From Hyphomonas sp. (GTDB lineage Bacteria > Pseudomonadota > Alphaproteobacteria > Caulobacterales > Hyphomonadaceae), in the NCBI RefSeq assembly GCF_013823385.1, contig NZ_PNMA01000001.1, positions 124,001 through 188,000 on the forward strand: 64,000 nt of DNA. The letters are read 5' to 3'. This document shows positions 9,262-18,828 of the stretch, in pieces (position 1 is the stretch's first letter; each line of letters starts with the position of its first letter). The notes beneath the pieces were generated by a model, which was given only the letters and a program-made list of their open reading frames with translations, had not been told where the DNA came from and searched no databases. The position numbers and the translations under genes were made by a program.

Positions 9262-9893
9262 TCGCCTGCCGAAACGGCTTCCTGATAGATCAGCAGCGCC
9301 TGCGTGCGGTTGAGAACACCCAGCTTGCGGAAGATCGCCGTCATATGGGCTTTCACGGTGGCCACCGAGATGCCCATTTCATGCGCGATCTGTTTGTTGA
9401 GAAGGCCCTCGGCAAGGCCCGAGAGCACGCGGCGCTGGGCAGGCGTCAGGCTTGCCATCCGGCTGGCGGCTGAAGCGTCGGCAACGGACGCGCCCGGCAT
9501 TTCAGGAAACCATTCGCCGCCATCCAGCGTTGTCGCCAGCGCGGCCGACAGATCTTCCAGCGACAGGCTCTTGGGCAGGTATCCGGCGGCACCGAGCGTG
9601 CGGGCCGTCTGGAAGGCCTGCGGCGCCTCGGTTGCGGAGACAACCACCACCGGCAGGGAGGGATGCTTCGTCTTGATGCGCGTCAGCCCTTCAAAATCAT
9701 GGGTGTCGCCCAGATTGAGATCCAGCAGCACAAGATCGCAGGGGCCAGCCTCAAGCTGGCGCAGCGCGTCTGCCAGAGAGCCGGCAAACATCGCCTCCGC
9801 GCCAGACGGATAGGCCCCGCGCAAGGCAACCGCCAGCGCGTCCCTGAACAGGGGATGATCGTCCACGATGAGGACGCTTGGTCCCTCGTTCAT
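9246..9893 (-). CDS. CrbR-like LuxR-family response regulator
   Basis: A 215-residue two-component regulator. The N-terminal receiver has the acidic pair in VDDHPLFRDAL, phospho-acceptor Asp58 in VLLDLNLGD, and Lys in LPKSLS. The C-terminal LuxR/GerE helix-turn-helix is LTPAQRRVLSGLAEG...NKQIAHEMGIS. The start at ATG 9893 follows GGGAGGACAGG; the longer frame upstream is not needed. It is encoded convergently with the CrbS-like kinase and divergently from the porin-acs operon. That fits the CrbS/CrbR pairs that activate acetyl-CoA synthetase. The specific function is inferred from context. Confidence 0.92.
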   Translation of the reverse strand: MNEGPSVLIVDDHPLFRDALAVALRGAYPSGAEAMFAGSLADALRQLEAGPCDLVLLDLNLGDTHDFEGLTRIKTKHPSLPVVVVSATEAPQAFQTARTLGAAGYLPKSLSLEDLSAALATTLDGGEWFPEMPGASVADASAASRMASLTPAQRRVLSGLAEGLLNKQIAHEMGISVATVKAHMTAIFRKLGVLNRTQALLIYQEAVSAGDHPAA

Positions 9894-9994
9894 CCTGTCC
9901 TCCCTGTGCGCGTGATCGGCTTTGCGTTTTTCTACCTGCGCGGCACGAGGCCAAACCTGACGCAATGCAGGGCGCAAGTCGAGTCCCGGCTTCT

Positions 9995-10021
9995 ACCTTG
10001 GTCGTAGAACTTTGGTCTTAG
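9995..10021 (+). promoter_or_regulatory. Tandem 13-bp direct repeat upstream of porin-acs (candidate CrbR operator)
   Basis: Two units, ACCTTGGTCGTAG (9995-10007) and ACTTTGGTCTTAG (10009-10021), match at 11 of 13 positions with a 14-bp period. They lie in the divergent region between the regulator and the porin, 80 bp before the porin start. Tandem same-face sites are typical for LuxR-type dimers near an activated promoter. Assignment to this regulator is inference. Confidence 0.5.
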
Positions 10022-10100
10022 CACCTATTGCTAATAGCGCGCCTGCCTCCGGCTGACGATAGTTGCCTCAAAGACAAAAGAAATTCCCGGAGGAAACGCC

Positions 10101-11396
10101 ATGAATTGCATGAAGAAACTGCTCTTCCTGTCAGCGGCTGGCCTGGCGTTGACGGGAACGGCGAGCGCCCAGGCCGCGCTGGAAGACCGCCTGGCCGCGC
10201 TGGAGGAAATGGTCGCCGAACTCAAGGCCGAGCTGGCTTCTGAGCGCGCGAAGGGCGACGCCGATATCGTCCGTATAGAAACCCAGATGGCGGCAACGTC
10301 TGCTCCTGCCGCGCCGCCGACCAAGACCGATGGCTTCCGGGTGGGCGACGCGACCGTGAAAATCGGCGGTCTTATCGATCTGGACGCACACGTGACCCAT
10401 CTTGATGGCGGCGTGATTGCCTCCAACAGCATCGCCCGGGATTTCTACATTCCCGGCTCAACCCCCATCGGCGGCGAGAGCACCACCTTCACCGACTTCA
10501 CGGCCGAATCCACGCGCTTCTTCATCAGCGCCTCCCAGCCGGCCGGGGAGGGCAGCGTCACCGGCTATCTGGAAATGGATTTCCTCGGCTCCGCGCAGGG
10601 CAATGAGCTGGTGACAAACTCCTATTCGCCGCGCATGCGCCGGGCCTTCGTCACCTATGGCAACTGGCTGGCCGGCCAGGAATGGTCGACCTTCCAGAAC
10701 ACCTCCGCCATTCCTGAAAGCGCGAGCTTTCTGATCCTCTCCGATGGCATGGTCTTCGTGCGCCAGCCACAGATCCGCTACACCCATGGCAACTGGCAGT
10801 TCGCCATCGAAAACCCCAACACCCCCACGATCACCTCCGGCAATCAGGACGCCAACACGCTGCCCGATGCTGTGGTGCGCTATAACTGGAAGGGAGACTA
10901 CGGCAACGTGTCTCTGGCTGGTCTGGCGCGGCAGCTGCGCATCGAGGAAGCCGGCATTGCGGAAGAAACCTTCGGCTATGGCCTCTCCGTTTCGGGCCTC
11001 CTGAAGGTGGGCGCGCGGGATGACATCCGCTTCAACCTGGTGGGCGGCGAGGGCGTTGGCCGCTATGTGGGCCTTGCTGCCGGGCGGGAGGCTGTGCTCA
11101 GCCCCGCCGGCGAGCTGGAAGCCATCCCGGCCTATGGCGGCCTGATCGCCTGGCGCCACCCGTTTGGCGAGACTGCCCGCCTCAATATCGGCTATTCCGG
11201 CCTCTTCCTCGACAACCCGTCCTATGTGCCTGCGGCGACAACCGCCTCGGTCCAGTCGGCTTACGCCGCGATACTCTGGGATGTGGCGCCGAAAGTCACC
11301 CTCGGGGTTGAAGCCATGCACGGCATCCGCGAGGAAGAGAGCGGCGCAGATGGGTCGATTAGCCGTTTCACCTTCTCGACAAAGTATGCATTCTGA
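10101..11396 (+). CDS. DcaP-like outer-membrane porin
   Basis: A 431-residue exported protein with a signal peptide ([15 protein letters not shown], cleavage after TASAQA). A short coiled-coil follows (about 27-62, [19 protein letters not shown]), then a beta-barrel sequence ending in Phe (FSTKYAF), as outer-membrane barrels do. The coiled-coil plus barrel layout is that of DcaP-type trimeric channels for organic acids. GGAGG lies 7 nt before ATG 10101. The acs gene follows after 38 nt, so the two are probably co-transcribed, suggesting the porin admits acetate or related carboxylates. Confidence 0.85.
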   Translation: MNCMKKLLFLSAAGLALTGTASAQAALEDRLAALEEMVAELKAELASERAKGDADIVRIETQMAATSAPAAPPTKTDGFRVGDATVKIGGLIDLDAHVTHLDGGVIASNSIARDFYIPGSTPIGGESTTFTDFTAESTRFFISASQPAGEGSVTGYLEMDFLGSAQGNELVTNSYSPRMRRAFVTYGNWLAGQEWSTFQNTSAIPESASFLILSDGMVFVRQPQIRYTHGNWQFAIENPNTPTITSGNQDANTLPDAVVRYNWKGDYGNVSLAGLARQLRIEEAGIAEETFGYGLSVSGLLKVGARDDIRFNLVGGEGVGRYVGLAAGREAVLSPAGELEAIPAYGGLIAWRHPFGETARLNIGYSGLFLDNPSYVPAATTASVQSAYAAILWDVAPKVTLGVEAMHGIREEESGADGSISRFTFSTKYAF

Positions 11397-11434
11397 TAGA
11401 AAGGCTCGTAAAAATGGCGGAGGGAATGTCGGCA

Positions 11435-13381
11435 ATGAGCGACCATTCAAAGACGTATCCAGTTCCTGAGGCGTTTGCGAAACAGGCAAACCTCACCCCG
11501 GAAAAGTATCGGGAGATGTATGCCGCCTCAATCGCAGACCCGGCCGCCTTCTGGGGCGAGCAGGGCAAGCGCCTGGACTGGATCAAGCCCTATACCATCG
11601 TGAAGGATGTCTCCTGGGAAACCGGAGACCTACATGTCCGCTGGTATTCTGATGGCGTGCTCAACGTCACCGCCAACTGTATCGACCGCCACCTTGAAAA
11701 GCGCGGCGACAAGGCCGCCTTCATCTGGGAGGGCGACGCCCCCGGCGAAAGCCACACGGTCACCTATCGCGAGCTGTACACCGCCGTCAGCAAATTCGCC
11801 AACGTCCTGAAGGAACTCGGCGTCAAGAAGGGCGACCGGGTCACCATCTACATGCCGATGATCCTTGAGGCCGCTTACGCCATGCTCGCCTGCGCGCGCA
11901 TCGGCGCGGTCCATTCGGTCGTCTTCGGCGGCTTCTCTCCGGAAGCGCTGTCCGGGCGCATTGCCGACTGCGGCTCCGAAGTGGTGATCACCGCAGATGA
12001 GGGCCTGCGCGGCGGCAAGACCGTTCCGCTGAAGGCGAATGCCGACAAGGCCGCCGCCATTTCTGGCGGCGTGGTGAAGAAAATCTTGGTCGTCCGCCGC
12101 ACCGGCGCCAATGTCGCGATGACCGAAGGCCGCGATGTCTGGCTGCACGAGATCGGCGCCACTGTGTCTACCGATTGCCCGCCTGAGCCGATGAACGCCG
12201 AAGACCCGCTGTTCATTCTGTACACGTCCGGTTCCACCGGAAAGCCCAAGGGCGTGCTGCACACCACCGGCGGCTATCTCCTCTGGGCGTCGATGACGCA
12301 TGAATATGTGTTTGACCTGAAGGAAAACGACATCTTCTGGTGCTCGGCCGATGTCGGCTGGGTCACCGGCCACACCTATATCGTCTACGGCCCGCTCGCC
12401 AATGGCGCCACCAGCGTCATGTTTGAAGGCGTGCCGACCTACCCCGACGCCAGCCGCTTCTGGCAGGTCTGCGACAAGCATCAGGTCACCATTTTCTACA
12501 CCGCGCCCACCGCCATCCGCGCCCTGATGCGCGAAGGCGAAGGCCCGGTGAACAAGACTTCCCGCAAATCCATCCGCCTCCTCGGCACGGTGGGCGAGCC
12601 GATCAATCCGGAAGCCTGGGAATGGTATTTCCATGTGGTCGGCGAAGCCCGCTGCCCCATCGTCGATACCTGGTGGCAGACTGAAACCGGCGGTACACTG
12701 ATTGTCCCGCTGCCCGGCACGACCGACATGAAACCCGGCGCCGGCTCGCACCCCTTCTTTGGCGTGCAGCCGATCCTCGTCGATGGAGAAGGCAAGGAAC
12801 TCCACGGCGCCGCCGATGGCAACCTGCTGATCACCGACAGCTGGCCCGGCCAGATGCGCACCGTATACGGAGATCACCAGCGCTTCGTGGAAACCTATTT
12901 CACCGCCTATCCCGGCATGTATTTCACCGGCGATGGCTGCCGCCGCGATGAGGATGGCTTCTACTGGATCACCGGCCGCGTCGATGACGTGATCAACGTC
13001 TCCGGCCACCGGATGGGCACGGCGGAAGTCGAAAGCGCGCTCGTCAGCCACGACGCCGTCGCCGAGGCGGCCGTGGTCGGCTATCCGCACGACATCAAGG
13101 GGCAGGGCATCTACGCCTATGTCACCCTGCGCGCGGGCTGTGAGGCCGATGACGCGCTGCGGAAAAACCTCGTCCAGCATGTGCGCGGCGAAATCGGCCC
13201 GATTGCCTCGCCCGATCTCATCCAGTTCGCGCCCGGCCTGCCGAAAACGCGCTCGGGCAAGATCATGCGCCGCATCCTTCGCAAGATCGCCGAGAACGAG
13301 TTCTCCAATCTGGGCGACACCTCCACGCTGGCAGAGCCTGAAGTGGTGAACGACCTGATCGAGAACCGCCAGAACCGCTAG
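11435..13381 (+). CDS. acs: Acetyl-CoA synthetase
   Basis: A 648-residue AMP-forming acetate-CoA ligase that activates acetate for the TCA and glyoxylate cycles. Adenylate-forming motifs are present: [11 protein letters not shown] (P-loop), [16 protein letters not shown] and the C-terminal catalytic/acetylatable lysine in TRSGKIMRR. Three in-frame ATGs lie at 11414, 11426 and 11435. GGAGGG at 11419-11424 is well placed only for ATG 11435 (MSDHSK), which also gives the usual family N-terminus. It is the second gene of the porin-acs operon and the expected target of the neighbouring CrbS/CrbR-like system. Confidence 0.97.
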   Translation: MSDHSKTYPVPEAFAKQANLTPEKYREMYAASIADPAAFWGEQGKRLDWIKPYTIVKDVSWETGDLHVRWYSDGVLNVTANCIDRHLEKRGDKAAFIWEGDAPGESHTVTYRELYTAVSKFANVLKELGVKKGDRVTIYMPMILEAAYAMLACARIGAVHSVVFGGFSPEALSGRIADCGSEVVITADEGLRGGKTVPLKANADKAAAISGGVVKKILVVRRTGANVAMTEGRDVWLHEIGATVSTDCPPEPMNAEDPLFILYTSGSTGKPKGVLHTTGGYLLWASMTHEYVFDLKENDIFWCSADVGWVTGHTYIVYGPLANGATSVMFEGVPTYPDASRFWQVCDKHQVTIFYTAPTAIRALMREGEGPVNKTSRKSIRLLGTVGEPINPEAWEWYFHVVGEARCPIVDTWWQTETGGTLIVPLPGTTDMKPGAGSHPFFGVQPILVDGEGKELHGAADGNLLITDSWPGQMRTVYGDHQRFVETYFTAYPGMYFTGDGCRRDEDGFYWITGRVDDVINVSGHRMGTAEVESALVSHDAVAEAAVVGYPHDIKGQGIYAYVTLRAGCEADDALRKNLVQHVRGEIGPIASPDLIQFAPGLPKTRSGKIMRRILRKIAENEFSNLGDTSTLAEPEVVNDLIENRQNR

Positions 13382-13460
13382 AATTCGCGCGCGGCCATAA
13401 AAGCTTTATTATCCCTGTTGAGGGCATAAGCTCGGCATATCCGTTTGCTGAGGGGAGCCA

Positions 13461-14438
13461 ATGGCCGCGCCGAAAGTCTCCGTCGTGATGCCCGCCTACA
13501 AGGCGGCCGCCTTCATTGGCCTCGCCATTGCCAGCGTGCGCGCGCAGACCCTGCAGGATTGGGAACTCATCATCGTGGACGATTGCTCGCCCGATGACAC
13601 CGCGGCCGTTGCCATGGCCGCAGCAGGGGGAGACCCGCGCATCAAACTCGTCCGGGCAGAGCAGAATGGCGGCGTCGCCCGCGCCCGCAATCTCGGCAAC
13701 AGCGAGGTGGCGGGAGACTGGATCGCCGTCCTCGATTCAGACGACGGCTACGAACCCACCCGCCTGGAAACCCTGGTCGCCGCCGCAGAGACAGCCGGGC
13801 TCGATCTGATCGCGGACGATATGCTTCTGGTGCCGTTCGAGGCGCTGATGGGGGAGGGGAAACCCTATCTCGGCCAGCCGGAAGGCCAACTCAAACCGGT
13901 GGATCTGCGCGCCTGGTTGGAAGGCAACCGCGCCGGCATCAGGACGCCCATGCTCGGCTATCTCAAACCCATGGTGCGGCGCGACTTTCTCCAGCGCCAT
14001 GACGTATCTTACGTGCCCGAGCTGCGCGTCGCCGAAGACTGCTGGTTCGTGGCGGACCTTCTGGCGTCCGGCGCCCGCTTCGCCATCCATCCCGCGCCGC
14101 TCTACCGTTACGCCGTGCGCCCCGCCTCCCTCTCGCGCACGCGGGGCGGCAATGTCTACACGCTGCAAAGATCTGTCTACGCCCCATTCCTGAAGCGTCA
14201 TGCGGGGAAACTGTCGGAAGAAGGTCTGCGTGCCGTGCGCCGGCACGAAGCCGCCCTGAAAACCGCCGAAGCCTTCGAGGGCTTTGCCATGGCGATGCGC
14301 GCGAAAGACATTCCAAAAGCCATGGGCTGGCTCGCCTCCCGGCCACAGGCGGCGGCCTATCTCACGCGGCCAGTCGCCGCGCGGCTGGAGCGTCTCGCCG
14401 GGCGGCTGGGCTATCGCCCCCGCCTGCGCGTCGGCTGA
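13461..14438 (+). CDS. Family 2 glycosyltransferase
   Basis: A 325-residue GT-A glycosyltransferase. The nucleotide-sugar binding region starts with VSVVMPAYKAA and continues to DWELIIVDDCSPDDT, with the metal-binding DSDD at about 92-95. A DxD-like catalytic segment follows in VAEDCWF. No membrane helix is obvious, so it is probably a cytoplasmic or peripheral enzyme that builds an exopolysaccharide, holdfast or LPS sugar chain. Donor and acceptor cannot be inferred. It ends 4 bp from the convergent chvG-like gene. AGGGGAGCCA precedes ATG 13461. Confidence 0.88.
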   Translation: MAAPKVSVVMPAYKAAAFIGLAIASVRAQTLQDWELIIVDDCSPDDTAAVAMAAAGGDPRIKLVRAEQNGGVARARNLGNSEVAGDWIAVLDSDDGYEPTRLETLVAAAETAGLDLIADDMLLVPFEALMGEGKPYLGQPEGQLKPVDLRAWLEGNRAGIRTPMLGYLKPMVRRDFLQRHDVSYVPELRVAEDCWFVADLLASGARFAIHPAPLYRYAVRPASLSRTRGGNVYTLQRSVYAPFLKRHAGKLSEEGLRAVRRHEAALKTAEAFEGFAMAMRAKDIPKAMGWLASRPQAAAYLTRPVAARLERLAGRLGYRPRLRVG

Positions 14439-14442
14439 CGCG

Positions 14443-16074
14443 TCAAATCGCCGGAAGGTCCACGGTAAACCGCGCGCCGCCGCCCGTCCGGTTGCTGGCC
14501 CACACTTCGCCGCGATGGGTCTCTACAATCTGTTTCACAATGGAAAGGCCCAGCCCGGAATTATTGCCGAAGGCGGTGCCTTTCGGGCGGTCCGTATAGA
14601 AACGGTTGAAGATCGTTTCCAGCTTGTCTTCGGGAATGCCGGGGCCGGAATCCTCCACCAGGATGCGGGCCACCGTGCGCGGCCCGTAATTGGTCTGCTC
14701 GAGGCGCACTTCCACTTTTGATCCGGGCGGGGAGAAAGAGCGCGCATTGTCGATCAGGTTGCGCAGCACCTGTCCCAGCGGCCCCTCGCGCCCCCGCACC
14801 AGCAGCCGCGCGCCCAGCGTCGCATCGGTAAACGCCACATGCACGGCCTCTGAGTTGTCGGAAAGCCCTTCATAGGTATGCACCACATCGCGCACGAAGC
14901 GGGCAATATCGATGGTTTCGCTCGGCAGGCGGGTCATCTCCGCTTCCAGGCGGGAGGCGTTGGAAATATCCGTAATCAGACGGTCCAGCCGCTTCACATC
15001 CGAGGCGATCACGGCGCGAAGCCGCGCGGCCGCATCCGGGTCCTGCACCCGCTCCAGCGTCTCCACGGCAGAGCGAATGGAAGTCAGCGGGTTTTTCAGC
15101 TCATGCGCCACATCGGCGGCAAACTGTTCGTTGGCTTCAATCCGCTCGATCAGCGCCTCGGTCATCGCCTGCAGCGAGGTGGCGAGGTCTCCGATCTCGT
15201 CGGTCCGCCGGGTCAGCTGCGGAATGTCCATCCGCGCCGAGGAGCCCGCGCGGATACGGTCTGCCGCAATCGCCAGCCGCCGCATCGGCCGGGCAATCCC
15301 GATGGTCAGCAGGATAGACGTCACAAACGCCATCAGCACCGCCACGCCCACAAACGGCACCAGCGCCACGCGCTCGGCCCGGATGATCTCGTCAATGTCG
15401 CTGCCTTCCACCACCAGCACGCCGACCACCGCAGACACCCGCTGGATCGGCATTGAGACGGAAATCACCCGCTGCCCCCGGTCGGAAAAGCGCTGGCTGG
15501 CGGCCTGTTCGCCCAGCGCGGCAGCGCGGAACTCTTCCTCGAAGGTTTGTGTACGGAGCGCTTCTGAGCTGCGGCGCGGAGAGAAGACGCCGAACACTTC
15601 CCCCGCCCATTCGGAAAGATCCCGCCCCGTCCGCGCAATCCATCCGGGTTCCCGCAGCGGCGGCAGCGCGGCCACGTCCACCATGTCGGAGAGGAAATAG
15701 CTGTCGGCCACCATCTCGCCCGTCGGCGTATAGATACGCGCCCGGATGCGCTCGGGCAGGTTGAGCCGCGCGATGGCGAGGCGTGCCGCTTCCGGGTTCA
15801 GCGCCGGTTCCGGCGTCGTCGCATCATCCGACAGAAGCCCGGAGAACACCTGCGCCTGCGCGACGAGGTCCTGCTTCTTGGAAACCACGAAGCCCGCCCG
15901 CATCTCGTTCAGCACCATGGCGCCGACAATGAGAATGGCGAGCCCCGCCAGGTTTGACGCAAAGATCAGCCGCGCAATGCGCGAGCCGAGGAGGGTGGGG
16001 CCACGCCTCTGGTTCTTGCGGCGGGGGGTAGCTTTCTCCCCCGCCTTCTTCCCGTGGCGTCCCCCGTCCGACAT
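14443..16074 (-). CDS. chvG: ChvG/ExoS-like sensor histidine kinase
   Basis: A 543-residue membrane kinase. A basic cytoplasmic N-terminus leads into TM1 (about 35-58), a periplasmic stimulus-sensing domain (about 60-235, with RVISVSMPIQR), TM2 (about 237-262) and a HAMP region. HisKA follows with the phosphorylated His in DVAHELKNPLTS, then HATPase motifs LIDNARSFS and EDSGPGIPE. The sensing domain and overall layout match ChvG, which responds to acid or envelope stress and phosphorylates ChvI. The ATG overlaps the cyclophilin stop by one base (TGATG), so translation is probably coupled. The ChvI-like gene lies 1.6 kb upstream rather than adjacent. Confidence 0.88.
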   Translation of the reverse strand: MSDGGRHGKKAGEKATPRRKNQRRGPTLLGSRIARLIFASNLAGLAILIVGAMVLNEMRAGFVVSKKQDLVAQAQVFSGLLSDDATTPEPALNPEAARLAIARLNLPERIRARIYTPTGEMVADSYFLSDMVDVAALPPLREPGWIARTGRDLSEWAGEVFGVFSPRRSSEALRTQTFEEEFRAAALGEQAASQRFSDRGQRVISVSMPIQRVSAVVGVLVVEGSDIDEIIRAERVALVPFVGVAVLMAFVTSILLTIGIARPMRRLAIAADRIRAGSSARMDIPQLTRRTDEIGDLATSLQAMTEALIERIEANEQFAADVAHELKNPLTSIRSAVETLERVQDPDAAARLRAVIASDVKRLDRLITDISNASRLEAEMTRLPSETIDIARFVRDVVHTYEGLSDNSEAVHVAFTDATLGARLLVRGREGPLGQVLRNLIDNARSFSPPGSKVEVRLEQTNYGPRTVARILVEDSGPGIPEDKLETIFNRFYTDRPKGTAFGNNSGLGLSIVKQIVETHRGEVWASNRTGGGARFTVDLPAI

Positions 16075-16538
16075 CAGGCGTCGGCGGCGACCCGCATCTT
16101 GACGATACGGTCCGGGTTACGGGGCGGCTCGCCCTTGGCCAGCTGGTCGATGATGTCCATGCCCTCGGTCACCTTGCCCCAGACGGTATACTGCCGGTCC
16201 AGGAAGCGGGCATCGTCAAAGCAGATGAAGAACTGGCTGTTGGCCGAATGCGGCGCCGAGGTGCGCGCCATCGAGCAGGTGCCGCGCACATGCGGCTCGG
16301 CATTGAACTCGGCTTTCAGGTCCGGCTTCTTGGAGCCGCCCGTGCCATTGCCCTTCGGGCAGCCGACCTGCGCCATGAAGCCGGCGATCACGCGGTGGAA
16401 GACGATACCGTCATAAAACCCCTCACGGGCGAGTTCCTTGATCCGCGCCACATGGCCCGGTGCCAGATCGGGGCGCAGCTCAATCGTGACATTGCCCTTG
16501 GAGGTTTCGAGAAGGAGGGTGTTTTCGGGATCGGACAT
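16074..16538 (-). CDS. ppiB: Cyclophilin-type peptidyl-prolyl cis-trans isomerase
   Basis: A 154-residue single-domain cyclophilin that speeds proline isomerisation during folding. It has the active-site signature FHRVIAGFMAQVG, the SMAR and SQFFI segments of the substrate groove, and YTVWGKVTEGMD near the end. There is no signal peptide, so it is cytoplasmic. The start is ATG 16538 after AGGAAAG; the upstream codons in frame are not conserved-looking. The stop overlaps the chvG-like start by one base, placing it first in a two-gene unit. Confidence 0.95.
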   Translation of the reverse strand: MSDPENTLLLETSKGNVTIELRPDLAPGHVARIKELAREGFYDGIVFHRVIAGFMAQVGCPKGNGTGGSKKPDLKAEFNAEPHVRGTCSMARTSAPHSANSQFFICFDDARFLDRQYTVWGKVTEGMDIIDQLAKGEPPRNPDRIVKMRVAADA

Positions 16539-16656
16539 CTTTTTCTTTCCTGGCTGGGCCGTAGCTGGCAATCTGGCTATTCAATCGCAGCACTGGCGGC
16601 AAGCGCTACCTGCATGTATCATTAAGGCCATTCTGGGTGAGCTGACGAGGATAAAC

Positions 16657-17133
16657 GTGGCGGCGTTGCTAGGCACCCTGTTGGCGGTTGTGCTCGGCTG
16701 TCTTGGCCTGCTCCATCTGATATGGGCCGCAGGCCTGCCATTTCCATTCCCCAACGAGCAGTCGCTGGCCCGCTCGGTCGTCGGGCGCAGGGGAATAACC
16801 CGCCTGCCATCACGCGCCTCGGTTGCGCTTCTGGGCGTCCTGCTGCTCTGCGGCGCCGGAGCGGCCATCATCATGGGGCATTACGCGGCCACCTTCACGG
16901 TTCTCAAATTCCTGCTCGTGCCGGTCGGGCTGCTTCTGTCGGCGTTGTTCCTGCTGCGCGGCCTGGTCGGCATCCTCCCGGCCTTCGAGCGCGCCGCGCC
17001 GGAACAGCCTTATCTCAGCCTTAACCGCCGCCTGTATTCGCCCCTCTGCGCCCTTATCGGCATCGGCTTCCTGGTGCTTACCTTCTCGCTGCCCAACTGG
17101 GCCTGGCATTTCTCCCGCCTCCTCGGCAGCTAG
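16657..17133 (+). CDS. DUF3995 integral membrane protein
   Basis: A 158-residue protein with four predicted membrane helices (about 2-24, 52-72, 78-104 and 126-146), matching the size and layout of DUF3995 proteins. The motif LHLIWAAGLPFPFP in the first helix region is typical. Function unknown. The start is taken as GTG 16657 with GAGG nine bases upstream; the longer frame from 16438 overlaps the cyclophilin gene on the other strand and looks non-coding. It converges with the hydrolase gene, and the two stop codons share the four bases CTAG. Confidence 0.75.
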   Translation: MAALLGTLLAVVLGCLGLLHLIWAAGLPFPFPNEQSLARSVVGRRGITRLPSRASVALLGVLLLCGAGAAIIMGHYAATFTVLKFLLVPVGLLLSALFLLRGLVGILPAFERAAPEQPYLSLNRRLYSPLCALIGIGFLVLTFSLPNWAWHFSRLLGS

Positions 17134-17711
17134 GCCGTCCCCAGGCTCGCCAGCCAGTCCTCGGCCGAGCGCCCATCAGGCCCCTTCGCCGCCATCATCC
17201 CGGCAAAGTTCCAATGGTTGAGCCGCGTCGCGATCCTGTGGTCGGCCTCCCGCCAGGCGCGGTGAACCCCGCCGCCGGTCAGATACCCCACCGTCTTCAC
17301 CCGGTCAGACCGGTCAGGCGCCTCGGCCACGGCATCCACATGCACCAGGATGCGCGCCGCTTCCGGCCGCCCCTGCCACAGCGCCAGCGGCAGGGCAGGC
17401 TTGGCCACCGGGTCGGCGCCGATCAGCAGCACCTCGCCCTCCAGCCGCCGCGCCACCCGCAGCGCGCCATCCGCGCCCCAGCTATGCCCGATCAGCCCCA
17501 GCGGCCGGCCTTCGCCCGCCATGGCGCGCGCAAAGTCCAGCGCCTCGGGAATGCGGTAATGCGGGAAATAGCGGACCTGCCAGCCCTTCGGCTCCAGGAG
17601 CCGGCGGCGCGCCTGGCTATAGCCCAGCACAAGGCGCGAGGCCTCGTCCGCCGCGCCGCCGATATAAAGCTCCGCAGGCGGCCTATTCAGTGTAGCGGTA
17701 GCCGACGCCAT
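17130..17711 (-). CDS. Alpha/beta hydrolase-like protein
   Basis: A protein of about 193 residues with a probable nucleophile elbow GHSWGAD at about 80-86 (G-x-S-x-G type), an acidic residue in [14 protein letters not shown], and a late His in HWNFAGMM, consistent with a small alpha/beta hydrolase or thioesterase. No membrane segments are seen. Substrate unknown. The start is uncertain. ATG 17711 lies inside the end of the chvI-like gene, so the genes overlap by up to 29 bp. No strong ribosome-binding site is visible, which suggests translational coupling to chvI. Confidence 0.75.
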   Translation of the reverse strand: MASATATLNRPPAELYIGGAADEASRLVLGYSQARRRLLEPKGWQVRYFPHYRIPEALDFARAMAGEGRPLGLIGHSWGADGALRVARRLEGEVLLIGADPVAKPALPLALWQGRPEAARILVHVDAVAEAPDRSDRVKTVGYLTGGGVHRAWREADHRIATRLNHWNFAGMMAAKGPDGRSAEDWLASLGTA

Positions 17712-18375
17712 AGAGCGTTTCGATCGCATCGAATTCGTCGGTCACTTCGCGGAACTTCTTGCGAAGGCGCTTGATGTGGCTGTCGATGGTGCGGTCGTCC
17801 ACATAGATCTGGTCGTCATAGGCCGCGTCCATCAGCTGGTCGCGGCTTTTCACATAGCCCGGCCGGGCGGCCAGCGCCTGCAGGATCAGGAACTCGGTCA
17901 CCGTCAGGCGCACCGGTTTGCCGTCCCAGGTGCAGGCATGGCGGTTGGGGTCGAGCACCAGCTTGCCGCGCACGATGGCTTTCACATCGCCTTCCTCGGG
18001 CACCGCCGAGGCCCCGCGCGCCCGGCGCAGAACCGCCTTCACACGCTCGGCCAAGAGGCGGTTGGAACAGGGCTTGCGCACGAAATCATCGGCGCCGATG
18101 TTGAAGCCGATCACCTCGTCAATCTCTTCATCCTTGGAGGTGAGGAAGATCACCGGCAGCTCGGAAGTCTGGCGCAGGCGGCGCAGCAGCTCCATCCCGT
18201 CCATCTTCGGCATCTTGATGTCGAGGATGGCAATGTCGGGCGGGGAGTCGGTCAGCGCGGGCAGGGCAGACTCACCATCATGATAGGCGCGCACCTGATA
18301 GCCTTCGGCTTCGAAGAACATCTTCAGCGAGGCCACAATGTTCTCGTCGTCATCTACCAGCGCCAGTGTCGTCAT
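17683..18375 (-). CDS. chvI: ChvI-like OmpR-family response regulator
   Basis: A 230-residue regulator with an N-terminal receiver ([13 protein letters not shown], phospho-acceptor Asp in [13 protein letters not shown], switch Thr in FLTSKDE) and a C-terminal winged-helix DNA-binding domain ([28 protein letters not shown], ending in YGVGYRYTE). The sequence strongly resembles ChvI, the partner of the ChvG-like kinase at 14443-16074. The start is ATG 18375 after AAAAGGATAAGG; an alternative ATG at 18393 is less well placed. The usual chvI-chvG adjacency is broken by three genes. Confidence 0.9.
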   Translation of the reverse strand: MTTLALVDDDENIVASLKMFFEAEGYQVRAYHDGESALPALTDSPPDIAILDIKMPKMDGMELLRRLRQTSELPVIFLTSKDEEIDEVIGFNIGADDFVRKPCSNRLLAERVKAVLRRARGASAVPEEGDVKAIVRGKLVLDPNRHACTWDGKPVRLTVTEFLILQALAARPGYVKSRDQLMDAAYDDQIYVDDRTIDSHIKRLRKKFREVTDEFDAIETLYGVGYRYTE

Positions 18376-18580
18376 CGCCTTATCCTTTTCCATGAGCCGG
18401 GAAGCATGTTGGGGCTCGGCCCGTGCCGTTACAGGTTCAAACACAGCTCGCGTCATAGAAAAAGCCCTCCTTGTTGCTGAGACCAAGGAAAACAAAGGAC
18501 TGCGGCGCCCGATTGCCAACATTACGGCAGTTTCACGATTCATTGCGGCCAGAAACGCCGCATTCGTGAACGCGGGCACC
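18376..18580. other. Leader region of the chvI-like gene
   Basis: A gene-free 205-bp stretch before the repeat element. It should carry the chvI promoter on the minus strand. A partial match to the acs-upstream motif (TCCTTGGTCTCAG on the minus strand, 18478-18490, 10 of 13) is probably chance. No gene is visible. Confidence 0.5.
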
Positions 18581-18695
18581 TCAACCCTCCCCGCGGGGCG
18601 GGGAGGGGGCAAATCCCGCTCGTGAAGAGCTTCCCCTCCCCGAACGCAACACATCCCCTCCCCACCATGGTGGGGAGGGCTAGGGTGGGGCCGCT
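18581..18695. repeat. GC-rich palindromic element, CCCTCCCC type, copy 1
   Basis: Contains two hairpins, CCCTCCCCGC..GCGGGGAGGG at about 18585-18607 and CCCCTCCCCACCATGGTGGGGAGGG-type at 18655-18679. The right flank (GGGGAGGGCTAGGGTGGGGC) matches the right arm of the element at 19472-19599. The following stretch to 18828 is C-rich and gene-free. Confidence 0.7.
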
Positions 18696-18828
18696 CTCCA
18701 CTCAATCCCCCGCCTATCCAACAAATTCTCCCCCAAGCTCAACCAAAATCCCCAATCCCCTCAACCCCTTACAAAAAATCCCCCCAAACCTTGTCCACCC
18801 CCTCCGCCACCCATCGTATCCTTCCCGC

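Noticed and set aside
13391-13440. Imperfect hairpin after acs (AGCTTTAT..ATAAGCT)
   Set aside because: The stem is interrupted and lacks a T-run, so I do not call it a terminator.
18478-18490. Third partial match to the acs-upstream motif, before the chvI-like gene
   Set aside because: Only 10 of 13 positions, single copy, and no link to acetate genes; compatible with chance.
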